Below, in pieces: positions 1 to 8,090 of a stretch of 64,000 bases of DNA. Under the pieces are notes generated by a model. It was not told the DNA's origin. It saw nothing but the letters and a program-made list of their open reading frames with translations, and did no database searches. This DNA is from Actinopolymorpha pittospori. GTDB lineage: Bacteria > Actinomycetota > Actinomycetes > Propionibacteriales > Actinopolymorphaceae. The stretch covers positions 9,176,001 through 9,240,000 of the forward strand of contig NZ_JADBEM010000001.1 in the NCBI RefSeq assembly GCF_014873875.1. Direction: 5' to 3'. Both the position numbers and the translations under genes were made by a program. Position 1 is the stretch's first letter, and each line of letters opens with the position of its first letter.

Positions 1-139
1 TCCGGTCCTTCACACTGCCGCCGGGGTTGAAGTACTCCACCTTCGCGAGCAGGAGTCCTCGGACACCCTCGACGGACCGGGCCAACCGGACCAACGGGGT
101 GTTGCCGACCAGGGACAACAGCGACTCGTGATACTGCAC
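1..139 (-). CDS. Cystathionine beta-synthase / cysteine synthase, N-terminal fragment
   Basis: Translating the minus strand from a GTG at 139 gives VQYHESLLSLVGNTPLVRL, then a stretch ending in FNPGGSVKDR at the window edge. This is the N-terminus of the PLP-dependent OASS/CBS family: the GNTPLVRL motif followed by the PGGSVKDR segment that carries the PLP-binding lysine. The family makes cystathionine from serine and homocysteine, or cysteine from O-acetylserine. The LLAKVEYFNPGGS spacing looks more like CBS, but the CBS-pair domains that would decide lie outside the window. Only about 46 residues are present. It diverges from the SGNH hydrolase gene. Confidence 0.85.
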   Translation of the reverse strand, partial: MQYHESLLSLVGNTPLVRLARSVEGVRGLLLAKVEYFNPGGSVKDR

Positions 140-145
140 GAAAGA

Positions 146-151
146 ACTCTA
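146..151 (-). promoter_or_regulatory. Candidate -10 element for leaderless transcription of the CBS gene
   Basis: On the minus strand the hexamer TAGAGT fits the actinobacterial -10 pattern TANNNT. Six bases separate it from the GTG start, so transcription would begin at the start codon. No Shine-Dalgarno sequence and no good -35 box are visible. Confidence 0.4.
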
Positions 152-307
152 GGTGAGGGGCGAGCGCAACGGTATGCCCGCGCCGTGCGAGTCTGGGGAG
201 TCGACGCCGTACGCCACTCGTCGGCGCGGCGTGATCCCACGGAGGTCCCGGGTAACCATCCCGTCCGCCCCACGACCAGGTAGGTAGCGAACTCGAAGGA
301 GATCCTG

Positions 308-1303
308 GTGGGTAAGGCTCGCGCTGCTCGGAAACTGGCGGCCGCCGCGGCACTCGGCGGTGGCGGTGCCGGGCTGCTCGGCGGCACACTCGTCGCCATC
401 CTCTTCGCGGAGGCGATCCTCGCCAAACGCACGATCGGTGAACCAGCCGGACAGGCACCCGTCGCGGACGGGCTCTACGGCGAGGGTCCCGGCGAACCCA
501 TCTCCTTCGTCGTCCTCGGCGACTCCACCGCCTGCGGCCTCGGCGTCGACAGCGCCGACGAGACGCCCGGCGGGCTGCTCGCGGCGGGGCTCGCCGCACT
601 GTCGGGGCGACCGGTGCGGCTCAGCGTCGCCGCGATCTCCGGTGCGGAGACCCAGCACCTGGACGACCAGGTCGACCAGGTACTCATGGCCGAACCCGAC
701 GTCGCCCTGGTCATCATCGGCGCGAACGACGTGACCCACCGGACCCTGCCCACCGACTCCGTACGCCTGCTCGTCCAGGGCGTCCGGCGGTTGCGTGAGG
801 CGAGCTGCGAGGTCGTCGTCGGTACGTGTCCCGATCTCGGTACGGTCGAGCCGCTTGCCTTCCCGCTCCGCCAGCTCGCTCGCGTCTGGAGCCGCCGGCT
901 CGCCGCGGCGCAGACGATCGCCGTCGTCGAGACCGGTGCCCGTACCGTCTCGCTCGGATCGCTGCTCGGCCCGGAGTTCGCCGCCGCGCCGCACGAACTG
1001 TTCGGCCCCGACCGGTTCCATCCCTCGGCCGCGGGATACGCCAGCGCCGCGGTGGCGCTGCTCCCGTCCCTCGCCGCCGCGATCGGTTACTGGCCGGAGG
1101 AGGAGGACGCCGACGTTCCCCTCGGCGAGGGCCAGATCCTGCCGATCTCCTACGCCGCCGTCCGCGCCGCCAAGTCCTCCGGTACGGAGGTCGCCGGCAC
1201 CGACGTCGCGGGGCACGAGCGCGGCCCACGCGGGCGCTGGGCGCTGTTGCGCCGGCACGGTCGCCGTGAGGTCGCCCTTCCCGACCAGCTCTCCGCCGGA
1301 TGA
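308..1303 (+). CDS. SGNH/GDSL-family hydrolase, membrane-anchored or secreted
   Basis: The 331-residue protein begins with a basic stretch and a hydrophobic Gly/Ala-rich helix (about residues 9-38), a signal anchor or signal peptide. The catalytic domain has the SGNH blocks in order: GDSTACGLG (nucleophile Ser) near residue 70, a Gly block around the ISGAETQ segment, GANDVTH (Asn), and DRFHPSAAGY (Asp/His) near 238. Such enzymes are esterases or lipases, often of cell-envelope acyl groups. The substrate cannot be told. The GTG start has a strong AAGGAGA 6 bases upstream. The C-terminus is basic and low in complexity. Confidence 0.85.
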   Translation: MGKARAARKLAAAAALGGGGAGLLGGTLVAILFAEAILAKRTIGEPAGQAPVADGLYGEGPGEPISFVVLGDSTACGLGVDSADETPGGLLAAGLAALSGRPVRLSVAAISGAETQHLDDQVDQVLMAEPDVALVIIGANDVTHRTLPTDSVRLLVQGVRRLREASCEVVVGTCPDLGTVEPLAFPLRQLARVWSRRLAAAQTIAVVETGARTVSLGSLLGPEFAAAPHELFGPDRFHPSAAGYASAAVALLPSLAAAIGYWPEEEDADVPLGEGQILPISYAAVRAAKSSGTEVAGTDVAGHERGPRGRWALLRRHGRREVALPDQLSAG

Positions 1304-1485
1304 GCCGGACATCGGGTACGGCCGGCCGCTGTCCACATCCGCTTGACATCTGGCGATCAGTGCTGCCATGTCCGCCGCCGGCGACCTCTCGGGATGAAGC
1401 CGGACCGCCAGGTTGTTGCACGCAACGCGGGTGGCAGTGGCCTCACACTGCGGTCCGCTGGTCCGTCCGCGGAAGGGATGACTGG

Positions 1486-1986
1486 ATGAGTACGTACGAC
1501 AAGCCGACCGACAGCCCCGAGGGCTGGGTGGCCGAACACACGAAGCAGTACCTCGAGTCCAACGGTGAGGAAGGCCACATCTGGCGGAACGACGCGCCCA
1601 CGCTGCTCCTCACCACCATCGGGCGTCGCAGCGGCCAGGCCCGTCGCACCCCGTTGATCTACGGCCGGGACGGGGCCAACTACCTGATCGTCGCGTCCAA
1701 GGGCGGCGCACCGACGTCGCCCCTGTGGTACTCCAACCTGGAGGCCAACCCGGAGGTGCGGATCCAGGTCGGCGGCGACCAGATCACCGCGCGGGCACGG
1801 GACGCGAGTCCGGAGGAGCGCCCGCGCCTGTGGAGCATCATGAGCGCGATCTGGCCCGACTACGACAACTACCAGACGAAGACGGACCGGCAGATTCCGC
1901 TCGTCGTACTCGAGCCACAGGGCGAAGGTAATTCCGTTGACCCGCCGGGCGCACCGCGAGAGAGTGTCCGGCATGTGACGTCATGA
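1486..1986 (+). CDS. Nitroreductase/deazaflavin-dependent oxidoreductase (DDN family)
   Basis: A 166-residue protein of the F420H2-dependent quinone reductase/nitroreductase family (PF04075, Ddn-like). The family signature runs from LLLTTIGRRSGQARRTPL through YLIVASKGGAP and PLWYSNLEANPEV. Relatives are split-barrel enzymes that use F420H2 to reduce quinones or nitroaromatics. The frame stays open upstream to 1300, but the ATG at 1486 follows GGAAGGG and gives the usual family N-terminus. F420 use is inferred from family. Confidence 0.87.
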   Translation: MSTYDKPTDSPEGWVAEHTKQYLESNGEEGHIWRNDAPTLLLTTIGRRSGQARRTPLIYGRDGANYLIVASKGGAPTSPLWYSNLEANPEVRIQVGGDQITARARDASPEERPRLWSIMSAIWPDYDNYQTKTDRQIPLVVLEPQGEGNSVDPPGAPRESVRHVTS

Positions 1987-2026
1987 CCGGCCCTCGTCGA
2001 CCGGTCGCACCAGACCCCGCCGACGT

Positions 2027-2052
2027 CAGCCGCCCGCATGGAAGGGCGGCTG
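2027..2052 (+). terminator. Hairpin upstream of the Cfr-like gene (terminator or attenuator)
   Basis: A perfect 9-bp stem (cagccgccc / gggcggctg) with an 8-nt loop lies 40 nt after the nitroreductase stop and 95 nt before the Cfr-like GTG. No U-tract follows. It could end the upstream transcript or attenuate transcription into the methyltransferase gene. Confidence 0.4.
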
Positions 2053-2146
2053 CTCGGTGGTGGCGTGGCGTTCCCCGCTCGCATGAGAGCCGACTCCGCC
2101 AGTCCGAGTCCGCCCGCCGCTCACCACGTCAGGGAGCCCGTCCGAT

Positions 2147-3259
2147 GTGTATGTACACGTGTATCCGAATCCTCCACCGGGGACTCGGTATGCCCGCCTC
2201 CAGGAGTTCCTCGTCCATGCCGGGGAGCCTCCCTACCGCCTGAGGCAGCTTCTCCGCGGCGTTCACGACCGCGGCGTCGGCGAGTTCGCCGAACTCACCG
2301 AGTTGCCCGTCCGCCTGCGCCGCCTGCTCGCGGCCGAGTTCGGTCCGACCCTGACGACGCTCTCACCCGTCGCGAGCCAGCACGGCCCGCAGGTGGAGAA
2401 GGTCCTCTTCGAGAGCAGGCAGGGCGCCCGGATCGAGACGGTCCTCGCGAAGTACCGCGCCCACTGGACGTCGCTGTGCGTCTCGACGCAGGTCGGCTGC
2501 GGCCTCGGATGTACGTTCTGCGCCTCCGGTGCCGTCGGGCTGGTCCGCAACCTCGACGCCGACGAGATCTGCGACCAGGTACTCCACTTCGCGCCGGTCG
2601 ACAGCATCGCGTTCATGGGGATGGGCGAGGCGCTCGCGAACCCGCACACGTTCCCGGCGCTCGAACTGCTCACCGGCGGGGACTTCCACGCGATCGGTCC
2701 GCGGCGGCTCACGGTGTCAACCGTGGGTTTCGCGCCGGGAATGCGTCGTCTGGTCGCGGAGCATCCGCAGGTCAACCTGACCTTGTCGGTGCACTCGCCC
2801 TACGACGAGGAGCGGGCAGAGCTGATCCCGTTGCAGAACCGTTTCTCGCTCGCCGAGTGTCTCGGCATCCTGGACGACCACGTGGTCGCGAGCCGGCGCA
2901 AGGTCTATCTCGCGTACCTCCTGATCGACGGGATCAACGACTCCGCCGCGCACGCCCGGGCGCTCGCGGCACTGGTGCGGGAGAGCCGGCGACCCGGGCT
3001 GTTCCACGTCAGCGTGATCCCCTACAACGACGCGGCCGGGGTGAGCGAGAGGTTCCGGCGGCCGCCGCCGGCGGTGGTCGCCGACTTCCTCGCGACCCTG
3101 CGCTCGCGCGGGATCCGGGCGAGCCGGCGGCAGCAGTTCGGGGGCGACCTCGACGCCGCGTGCGGCCAACTGCACGCCCGCTACCTGTCCGGCCAGTCTG
3201 GCGAGACGGCTACCCGAGCACCGGGCCGGCGTACTAGCCTCGACATTACCGAGGGGTAA
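2147..3259 (+). CDS. Cfr-like 23S rRNA (adenine-2503) C8-methyltransferase, radical SAM
   Basis: A 370-residue radical-SAM RNA methyltransferase. The 4Fe-4S cysteines are C118, C122 and C125 (CGLGCTFC). E97 (ARIETV) and the methylation-cycle cysteine C339 (DAACGQL) are also present. Several segments follow Cfr, not RlmN, as I recall them: RLQEFL near the N-terminus, FMGMGEALAN (RlmN has a Pro after the Glu), PQVNLTLSVHSPY, a KVYLAY block, and QFGGDLDAACGQL at the C-terminus. RlmN makes housekeeping m2A2503. Cfr makes m8A2503, which blocks phenicols, lincosamides, oxazolidinones, pleuromutilins and streptogramin A. The GTG start has AGGGAG 10 nt upstream. A 32-codon ORF overlaps the start in another frame. 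Resistance function is inferred. Confidence 0.82.
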   Translation: MYVHVYPNPPPGTRYARLQEFLVHAGEPPYRLRQLLRGVHDRGVGEFAELTELPVRLRRLLAAEFGPTLTTLSPVASQHGPQVEKVLFESRQGARIETVLAKYRAHWTSLCVSTQVGCGLGCTFCASGAVGLVRNLDADEICDQVLHFAPVDSIAFMGMGEALANPHTFPALELLTGGDFHAIGPRRLTVSTVGFAPGMRRLVAEHPQVNLTLSVHSPYDEERAELIPLQNRFSLAECLGILDDHVVASRRKVYLAYLLIDGINDSAAHARALAALVRESRRPGLFHVSVIPYNDAAGVSERFRRPPPAVVADFLATLRSRGIRASRRQQFGGDLDAACGQLHARYLSGQSGETATRAPGRRTSLDITEG

Positions 3260-3308
3260 CCCGAGCGGTCGCGAGACCGGCGACCAGGCCGGTCACGAGG
3301 GAGGACCC

Positions 3309-4541
3309 ATGTCCGAGGCAACCGACGCCGTCATCGTCGCCACCGCGCGGACCCCGATCGGACGGGCGTTCAAGGGTTCCCTGAAGGATGTCCGACCCGA
3401 CGACCTCGCGGCGTTCGCGGTCGACGCGGCACTCATGAAGGTGCCCCAACTCGACCGGACGGAGATCGACGACCTCTACCTCGGCTGCGCCGAGCCCCGC
3501 GACGAGCACGGCGCCAACATGGCCCGCAGGGTCGCCGTGCAACTCGGCCTGGACTCGGTGCCCGCGGTGACGGTCAACCGCTTCTGCGCCTCCAGCGTGC
3601 AGACGGCCCGGATGGCGTTCCACGCGATCAGGGCGGGCGAGGGCGACGTCTTCGTCTCCGCGGGCGTCGAGTGCGTCTCGCGGTACGTCGGCTTCGGCAG
3701 CGCCGGCGTCGACCCGGCGCAGACGCACAATCCGCTGTTCGCCGACGCCGGGGTCAGGACCACGAAGTACGCCGAGACCAACGAGGTCTGGCACGACCCC
3801 CGCGCGGACGGCCTGCTCCCCGACGTCTACGTCGCGATGGGCCAGACGGCCGAGAACGTCGCGACCGCGCGTGGGGTGAGCCGGGCGATCCAGGACGAGT
3901 TCGGCGTGCGGTCCCAGAACCTCGCGGAGGAGGCGATCCGGAGCGGTTTCTTCGCCCGTGAGATCACGCCGTACCCGCTCCCGAACGGCACCGTGGTCGA
4001 GGCCGACGACGGTCCGCGACCCGGCACCACCCTGGACCGGGTCGCCACGCTCGACCCGGTGTTCCGGCCGGCCGGGACGGTCACCGCCGGCAACTGCTGT
4101 CCCCTCAACGACGGCGCCGCCGCGGTCGTGATCATGAGCGCCGAGAAGGCCCGCCGGCTCGGTGTCACCCCGCTGGCCCGCATCGTCGCGACCGCCGCGT
4201 CCGCGCTCTCCCCCGAGATCATGGGCCTGGGCCCGGTCGAGGCGAGCCGGCGAGCCGTGGCCCGCGCGGGCATGACCATCGACGACGTCGACCTGGTGGA
4301 GATCAACGAGGCGTTCGCCGCCCAGGTGATCCCCTCCGCCGAGGATCTCGGCATCGCCTGGGACAAGCTCAACGTCCACGGCGGGGCGATCGCGCTCGGT
4401 CACCCGTTCGGGATGACCGGCGCCCGGATCATGACCACCCTGGTGAACGGCCTCGCGACCCGCGACCAGGAGATCGGCCTGGAGACGATGTGCGTCGGCG
4501 GCGGCCAGGGCATGGCCGTCATCCTCGAGCGGCTGTCCTGA
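3309..4541 (+). CDS. fadA: Acetyl-CoA acyltransferase (thiolase)
   Basis: A full-length 410-residue thiolase, FadA-like. The nucleophile is C93 in VNRFCASSVQTA. The NEAFAAQ block, H365 in GGAIALGHPFGMTGAR and the second acid/base cysteine C395 in CVGGGQGM complete the active site. It catalyses thiolytic cleavage of 3-ketoacyl-CoA in beta-oxidation, or the reverse condensation. No fadB-type partner is adjacent, so pairing is unknown. The ATG has GAGGGAGG 6 nt upstream. A short tandem repeat straddles the stop codon. Confidence 0.93.
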   Translation: MSEATDAVIVATARTPIGRAFKGSLKDVRPDDLAAFAVDAALMKVPQLDRTEIDDLYLGCAEPRDEHGANMARRVAVQLGLDSVPAVTVNRFCASSVQTARMAFHAIRAGEGDVFVSAGVECVSRYVGFGSAGVDPAQTHNPLFADAGVRTTKYAETNEVWHDPRADGLLPDVYVAMGQTAENVATARGVSRAIQDEFGVRSQNLAEEAIRSGFFAREITPYPLPNGTVVEADDGPRPGTTLDRVATLDPVFRPAGTVTAGNCCPLNDGAAAVVIMSAEKARRLGVTPLARIVATAASALSPEIMGLGPVEASRRAVARAGMTIDDVDLVEINEAFAAQVIPSAEDLGIAWDKLNVHGGAIALGHPFGMTGARIMTTLVNGLATRDQEIGLETMCVGGGQGMAVILERLS

Positions 4542-4585
4542 CACCACCGCCGTCCTGAGACCACCGCCGTCCTGACACCACGAAC
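4535..4585 (+). repeat. Three 17-bp tandem repeats across the thiolase stop codon
   Basis: The unit gtcctgacaccaccgcc occurs at 4535, with one change at 4552, and in degenerate form at 4569. The first copy contains the last codons and the TGA of the thiolase gene, so the array probably arose by slippage at its 3' end. Confidence 0.75.
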
Positions 4586-4620
4586 GGTCTGAAACGGGCG
4601 GCCTGAATAGGCTGGCCGTC

Positions 4621-5094
4621 ATGAGCCCATCGATCGCCACCGCCGACCGTATCGACCACGCCGCGCTGCTGGAGTTCCTCCGGACCCGGCACCAGGGCGT
4701 GCTCGTCACCACTCGACGCGACGGCCGTCCGCAGATCTCGCCCGTCACGCTCGGGCTGAACCGGGACAACCGCATCGTCATCTCGACCTATCCCGAGCGG
4801 GCCAAGGCCGTCAACGCCCGCCGTGAGCCCAGCGTCAGCCTCTGCGTCATGTCCGAGGGCTGGAGCGACCCTTACATCCAGGTGGACGGGACCGCCCGCG
4901 TCATCGACCTGCCCGAGGCCATGGAGGGGCTGGTCGAGTACTTCCGGTGCATCAGCGGCGAACACCCCGACTGGGACGAGTACCGCGCCGCGATGACCCG
5001 CCAGGGCAAGTGCGTGATCGAGGTCGACATCGAGCGCTGGGGGCCCCTCGCCCGCGGCGGCTTTCCGGCCCGACTGGTCGACTCCGACTCCTGA
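4621..5094 (+). CDS. PPOX-class (pyridoxamine-phosphate-oxidase fold) F420-dependent enzyme
   Basis: A 157-residue split-barrel protein. The family pattern includes GVLVTTRRDGRPQISPV, VISTYPERAKAVNARREP and YIQVDGTARVIDL. These enzymes bind F420 or flavin and reduce small substrates. The actual one is unknown. It is a clear paralogue of the 5526-5936 protein. Both share the SPV block, the xVxGTAxVxxLPxAMExLVxYxR segment and a GEHxDWDxYRAAM block. The ATG lacks a strong ribosome-binding site; the transcript may be nearly leaderless. Confidence 0.83.
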   Translation: MSPSIATADRIDHAALLEFLRTRHQGVLVTTRRDGRPQISPVTLGLNRDNRIVISTYPERAKAVNARREPSVSLCVMSEGWSDPYIQVDGTARVIDLPEAMEGLVEYFRCISGEHPDWDEYRAAMTRQGKCVIEVDIERWGPLARGGFPARLVDSDS

Positions 5095-5116
5095 CCCGGA
5101 GGCAACCGACTCCTGA

Positions 5117-5145
5117 CCGGTAGGTGAACGCCGGCCGCCTACCGG
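5117..5145 (+). terminator. Short inverted repeat after the first PPOX gene
   Basis: An 8-bp perfect stem (ccggtagg / cctaccgg) with a 13-nt loop lies 22 nt past the stop. There is no U-tract. It is a plausible but weak terminator. Confidence 0.35.
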
Positions 5146-5279
5146 ATGAGGAAATCTACCGATCGTGAGGGAGTTCTCCTTTGTCGCCACGAGGCGTGCG
5201 AGGGGTTGTGTCGGGCCAGAACCTCAGGCAGGCTCAGGTCATGGACCGAAACTGACCCCCAGTTCTCCGGGAGGCCGTC

Positions 5280-5510
5280 ATGGCTCTGCACCACTCCGAA
5301 GAGACCCATCAGAACCTCGTCGCCCGTCTCGTGGACGCGACCGGGCGAGATCTCCCCGAGTGGATCAGAACTCTCGAAGACGGACCGTCGTTCCTTCGGT
5401 TCGAAGATCGCGTCAGGTGGCTCCGTGACGAATACGGCATCGCACACGGACACGCCACCGCGATCGTCCATGAGCAGGACCTTCGCCGCGCGCAGCGCAA
5501 CCTCGGCTGA
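5280..5510 (+). CDS. DUF4287 domain protein
   Basis: A 76-residue protein matching the small DUF4287 family in length and C-terminal pattern: RVRWLRDEYGIAHGHATAIVHE resembles the family's WL-x-E-GxGHGHA block. Function is unknown. In other proteins this domain accompanies DUF5655 or stands alone. GGGAGG lies 6 nt before the ATG. It sits between two paralogous PPOX genes, 16 nt before the second, so it is probably co-transcribed with it. Confidence 0.75.
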   Translation: MALHHSEETHQNLVARLVDATGRDLPEWIRTLEDGPSFLRFEDRVRWLRDEYGIAHGHATAIVHEQDLRRAQRNLG

Positions 5511-5525
5511 GGTTCCACCCGCTGC

Positions 5526-5936
5526 ATGAACGTCGACGAAGCGCGCGCCTTCCTCCGCGAGCACCACCAGGCTGTGCTCGGCACCCTCCGCAAGGACGGT
5601 CTGCCGCAACTGTCGCCGGTCCTGGTCGGTGTCGACGACGAGGGATACGCCGTCGTCAGCACCCGCGAACCCGCCTACAAGGTTCGCAACGTACGCCGCG
5701 ATCCCCGTGCGACGCTCTGTGTGTTCACCGATCGGTTCTACGGTGCGTGGCTGCAGGTCGAGGGCACGGCCAGCGTTCTCTCGCTGCCGGATGCGATGGA
5801 GCCGCTGGTCGACTACTACCGCCAGGTCGCAGGCGAGCATTCCGACTGGGACGGCTACCGCGCCGCGATGGAGCGGGAACGCCGCTGCCTGCTTCGGGTG
5901 CGGTTCGACCGGGTGGGACCGACGGTCTCCGGCTGA
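5526..5936 (+). CDS. PPOX-class F420-dependent oxidoreductase
   Basis: A 136-residue split-barrel protein with FLREHHQAVLGTLRKDG, LPQLSPVLVGVD and WLQVEGTASVLSL, typical of the TIGR03618-like F420-dependent PPOX group. It is related along its whole length to the 4621-5094 protein. It follows the DUF4287 gene by 16 nt with no convincing ribosome-binding site, which suggests coupling to that upstream gene. Substrate unknown. Confidence 0.85.
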   Translation: MNVDEARAFLREHHQAVLGTLRKDGLPQLSPVLVGVDDEGYAVVSTREPAYKVRNVRRDPRATLCVFTDRFYGAWLQVEGTASVLSLPDAMEPLVDYYRQVAGEHSDWDGYRAAMERERRCLLRVRFDRVGPTVSG

Positions 5937-5953
5937 GCCGAGAGGGCAGACAT

Positions 5954-5992
5954 GGCGAGGGCCGCCCGAGCAGTGCTCGGGCGGCCCTCGCC
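5954..5992. terminator. Bidirectional terminator hairpin
   Basis: A perfect 19-bp inverted repeat (ggcgagggccgcccgagca and its complement) around one central base lies between the convergent PPOX and Bax1-I genes and can serve both. On the plus strand it runs into gtctttgt. Confidence 0.85.
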
Positions 5993-6010
5993 GTCTTTGT
6001 CCGTGCAGGC

Positions 6011-6817
6011 TCAGTCGCCGCCGCGCAGGATCGCGAGGATCCGGAGCAGCTCGATGTAGAGCCAGACCAGCGTCACCGTCAGACCGAACGCCGCGAACCA
6101 CGCGTCCTTGCTCGGCGCGCCGGCGGCGATGCCCTGGTCGACGTAGTCGAAGTCGAGCATCAGGTTGAAGCAGGCGAGGGCCACCCCGATGATCGCGAAG
6201 ACCAGGCCGAGGCCGCCCAGGCCGCTCGCGCCGAAGCTGGCGCCGAACAGGCCGAGCACGAAGTTGACCATCACCAGCAGGAAGAAGCCGAGGGTGGCCG
6301 CGACGACGAACCGCTTGAACTTCGCGGTCACCCGGATGACCTTGAACTTGTACATCGCGAGCATGGCGGCCGAGGCGCACATCGTGCCGAGTACGGCCTG
6401 CATCACGATGCCGTCGTCACCGGCGTAGGCCGAGAGCACCTTGCTCGCCAGCCCGACGAAGACACCTTCGACCGCGGCGTAGATCAAGATGATGGCCGGG
6501 TTGGTCACGTGCTTGAGCCCGATGACGAAGCCCAGGCCCATGCCGACGAGCGCGGCGCCGATCAGCAGCCCGAAGTGGGACGCCTGGACCGGACCGCTGA
6601 GGTACCACGTGGCAGCGGCCACGACGATCAACGTGCCGAGCGTCATCGCCGTGCGCGCGACCACGTCGTCGAGGGTCATCCGGTCGCGGCTGGCCGGACC
6701 GGCGTACGACGGCGCTTCGTACATCTCGCGCAGCTGTTCGCTGCTCATGCTCGAAGCGGAGTATCCGGCCGACTGGAACGCGTCGCGGCGCCGGAACACC
6801 GGGTTCTTGCTCTGCAT
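6011..6817 (-). CDS. Bax inhibitor-1 / YccA family membrane protein
   Basis: A 268-residue protein with about 55 polar N-terminal residues and then seven hydrophobic segments, the BI-1 (TMBIM) topology. Family features include FVIGLKHVTNPAIILIYAAVEG in the middle and a last acidic loop, MLDFDYVDQG, whose aspartates belong to the pH-sensing/ion pore region of the family. Actinobacterial members usually carry the same N-terminal extension. Proposed roles are ion (Ca2+/H+) leak and stress tolerance; none is proven here. It is monocistronic and ends at the shared hairpin. Confidence 0.9.
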   Translation of the reverse strand: MQSKNPVFRRRDAFQSAGYSASSMSSEQLREMYEAPSYAGPASRDRMTLDDVVARTAMTLGTLIVVAAATWYLSGPVQASHFGLLIGAALVGMGLGFVIGLKHVTNPAIILIYAAVEGVFVGLASKVLSAYAGDDGIVMQAVLGTMCASAAMLAMYKFKVIRVTAKFKRFVVAATLGFFLLVMVNFVLGLFGASFGASGLGGLGLVFAIIGVALACFNLMLDFDYVDQGIAAGAPSKDAWFAAFGLTVTLVWLYIELLRILAILRGGD

Positions 6818-7120
6818 CCTGTGTCCTCCTCCGCCTACGGCGGATCAGATGGGCTCAGCTGGTGCTCAAACTGCTGCTCAAACCGTGCGCAAAGTAGTGC
6901 TCGACTGCTTGGTCAGCCTGCTGCTCAGGTGGTGCGGTGATGATCTTGACAGGACGGTCATCGATCGTGCCCGTAATGGTAATGAATTGGCAAAGCACTT
7001 GTCGCCACTTGAGGGGCGATTGTGACCATGACCGGTGCAACGCGCCCCGACCGACGCCGAGTTCCGTTGACCTCAACGGTGGTTGAGGTTGCAGGCTGGT
7101 CCCCAGCGGAAAGGGGAGCC
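6818..7120. other. Intergenic region between divergent genes, 303 bp
   Basis: It separates the Bax1-I and quinone oxidoreductase genes. The part at 6940-7010 is richer in A/T than its surroundings and has a TTGACA at 6946-6951, but no -10 at proper spacing. Short direct repeats of ctgctgctca occur at 6869-6930. The small open frames here show no family pattern. Confidence 0.5.
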
Positions 7121-8086
7121 ATGCGCGCGGTGTGGTTGAAGGAGTTCGGTGGACCTGAGGTACTCGTGGCGGGCGACGCGCCGGAGCCGGTGCCCCGGGC
7201 GGGTCAGGTCCTGATCGAGGTGGCGTTCGCCAACATCACCTTTGTCGAGACGCAGCATCGTGCCGGCGGCACCGGCCCCTTCGTCGCGCAGCTCCCGATG
7301 ATCCTCGGCAACGGCGTCGGCGGGGTGGTCAGGGCCGTGGGGCCGGGCGCCGACGAAGCGTTGGCGGGCAGGCGCGTGATCAGCGGTACCGGAGGTTCCG
7401 GTGGTTACGCGGAGTGGGTCGCCGTCGACGCCGCCGCGACGTACCAGGTGCCGGACGCCGTACGCCTCGACACCGCCGTCGCGCTGCTGGCCGACGGGCG
7501 TACGGCGACGATGCTGCTCCGGGCGGCCTCACCAGACCCCGGCGAGCGGGTGCTGGTCGAGGCGGCCGCCGGCGGGGTGGGCAGCCTGCTGGTCCAGCTG
7601 GCGAAGGCTGCCGGCGCGCAGGTCGTCGCCGCGGCGGGCGGGACGCGCAAGACGGGGCTGGCCCGTGACCTCGGCGCCGACGTGACGGTCGACTACCGGG
7701 AGCCGGACTGGACCGAGCGGGTACGCGCCGCGGTCGGCGAGGTGAACGTCGTCTTCGACGGCGTGGGCGGCGTGATCGGCCGGTCGGCGTTCGACCTGCT
7801 TGGCCGCGGTGGGCGGATGGTCACCTTCGGGCTCGCCAGCGGCGCCTGGACAGACGTTCCGGACGAGACCGCCGCGGCACGTGGTGTGACGGTGGTCCGG
7901 CCCCGGCCCACGCCGGACGAACTACGGGCCTGCACCGAGAGCGCGCTGGCGCAGGCGGCGGCCGGAGCGTTGCGTCCGGTCATCGGGCAACGGTTCCCGC
8001 TGGAGCGGGCGGCCGACGCGCATGCCGCCATCGAGTCCCGCGCGACGGTGGGCAAGACCCTGCTGGTGGTACGGGCGGACCAGTGA
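7121..8086 (+). CDS. Zinc-type medium-chain dehydrogenase, quinone oxidoreductase subgroup
   Basis: A 321-residue protein starting MRAVWLKEFGGPEVL, the canonical NADPH:quinone reductase N-terminus. A GroES-like domain is followed by a Rossmann domain with the cofactor loop VEAAAGGVGSLLVQLAK and VVFDGVGG. Cysteines for catalytic zinc are absent, as in the zinc-free quinone reductase branch. The frame extends 99 nt upstream, but AAGGGGAG sits 2-3 nt before this ATG and homologues begin here. It stands alone, ending in a strong hairpin. The acceptor is unknown. Confidence 0.88.
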   Translation: MRAVWLKEFGGPEVLVAGDAPEPVPRAGQVLIEVAFANITFVETQHRAGGTGPFVAQLPMILGNGVGGVVRAVGPGADEALAGRRVISGTGGSGGYAEWVAVDAAATYQVPDAVRLDTAVALLADGRTATMLLRAASPDPGERVLVEAAAGGVGSLLVQLAKAAGAQVVAAAGGTRKTGLARDLGADVTVDYREPDWTERVRAAVGEVNVVFDGVGGVIGRSAFDLLGRGGRMVTFGLASGAWTDVPDETAAARGVTVVRPRPTPDELRACTESALAQAAAGALRPVIGQRFPLERAADAHAAIESRATVGKTLLVVRADQ

Positions 8087-8090
8087 CGGA

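Noticed and set aside
6855..7076. Small minus-strand ORF (73 codons) in the Bax1-I/oxidoreductase gap
   Set aside because: There is no ribosome-binding site, no recognisable motif, and it overlaps the probable upstream region of the divergent gene.
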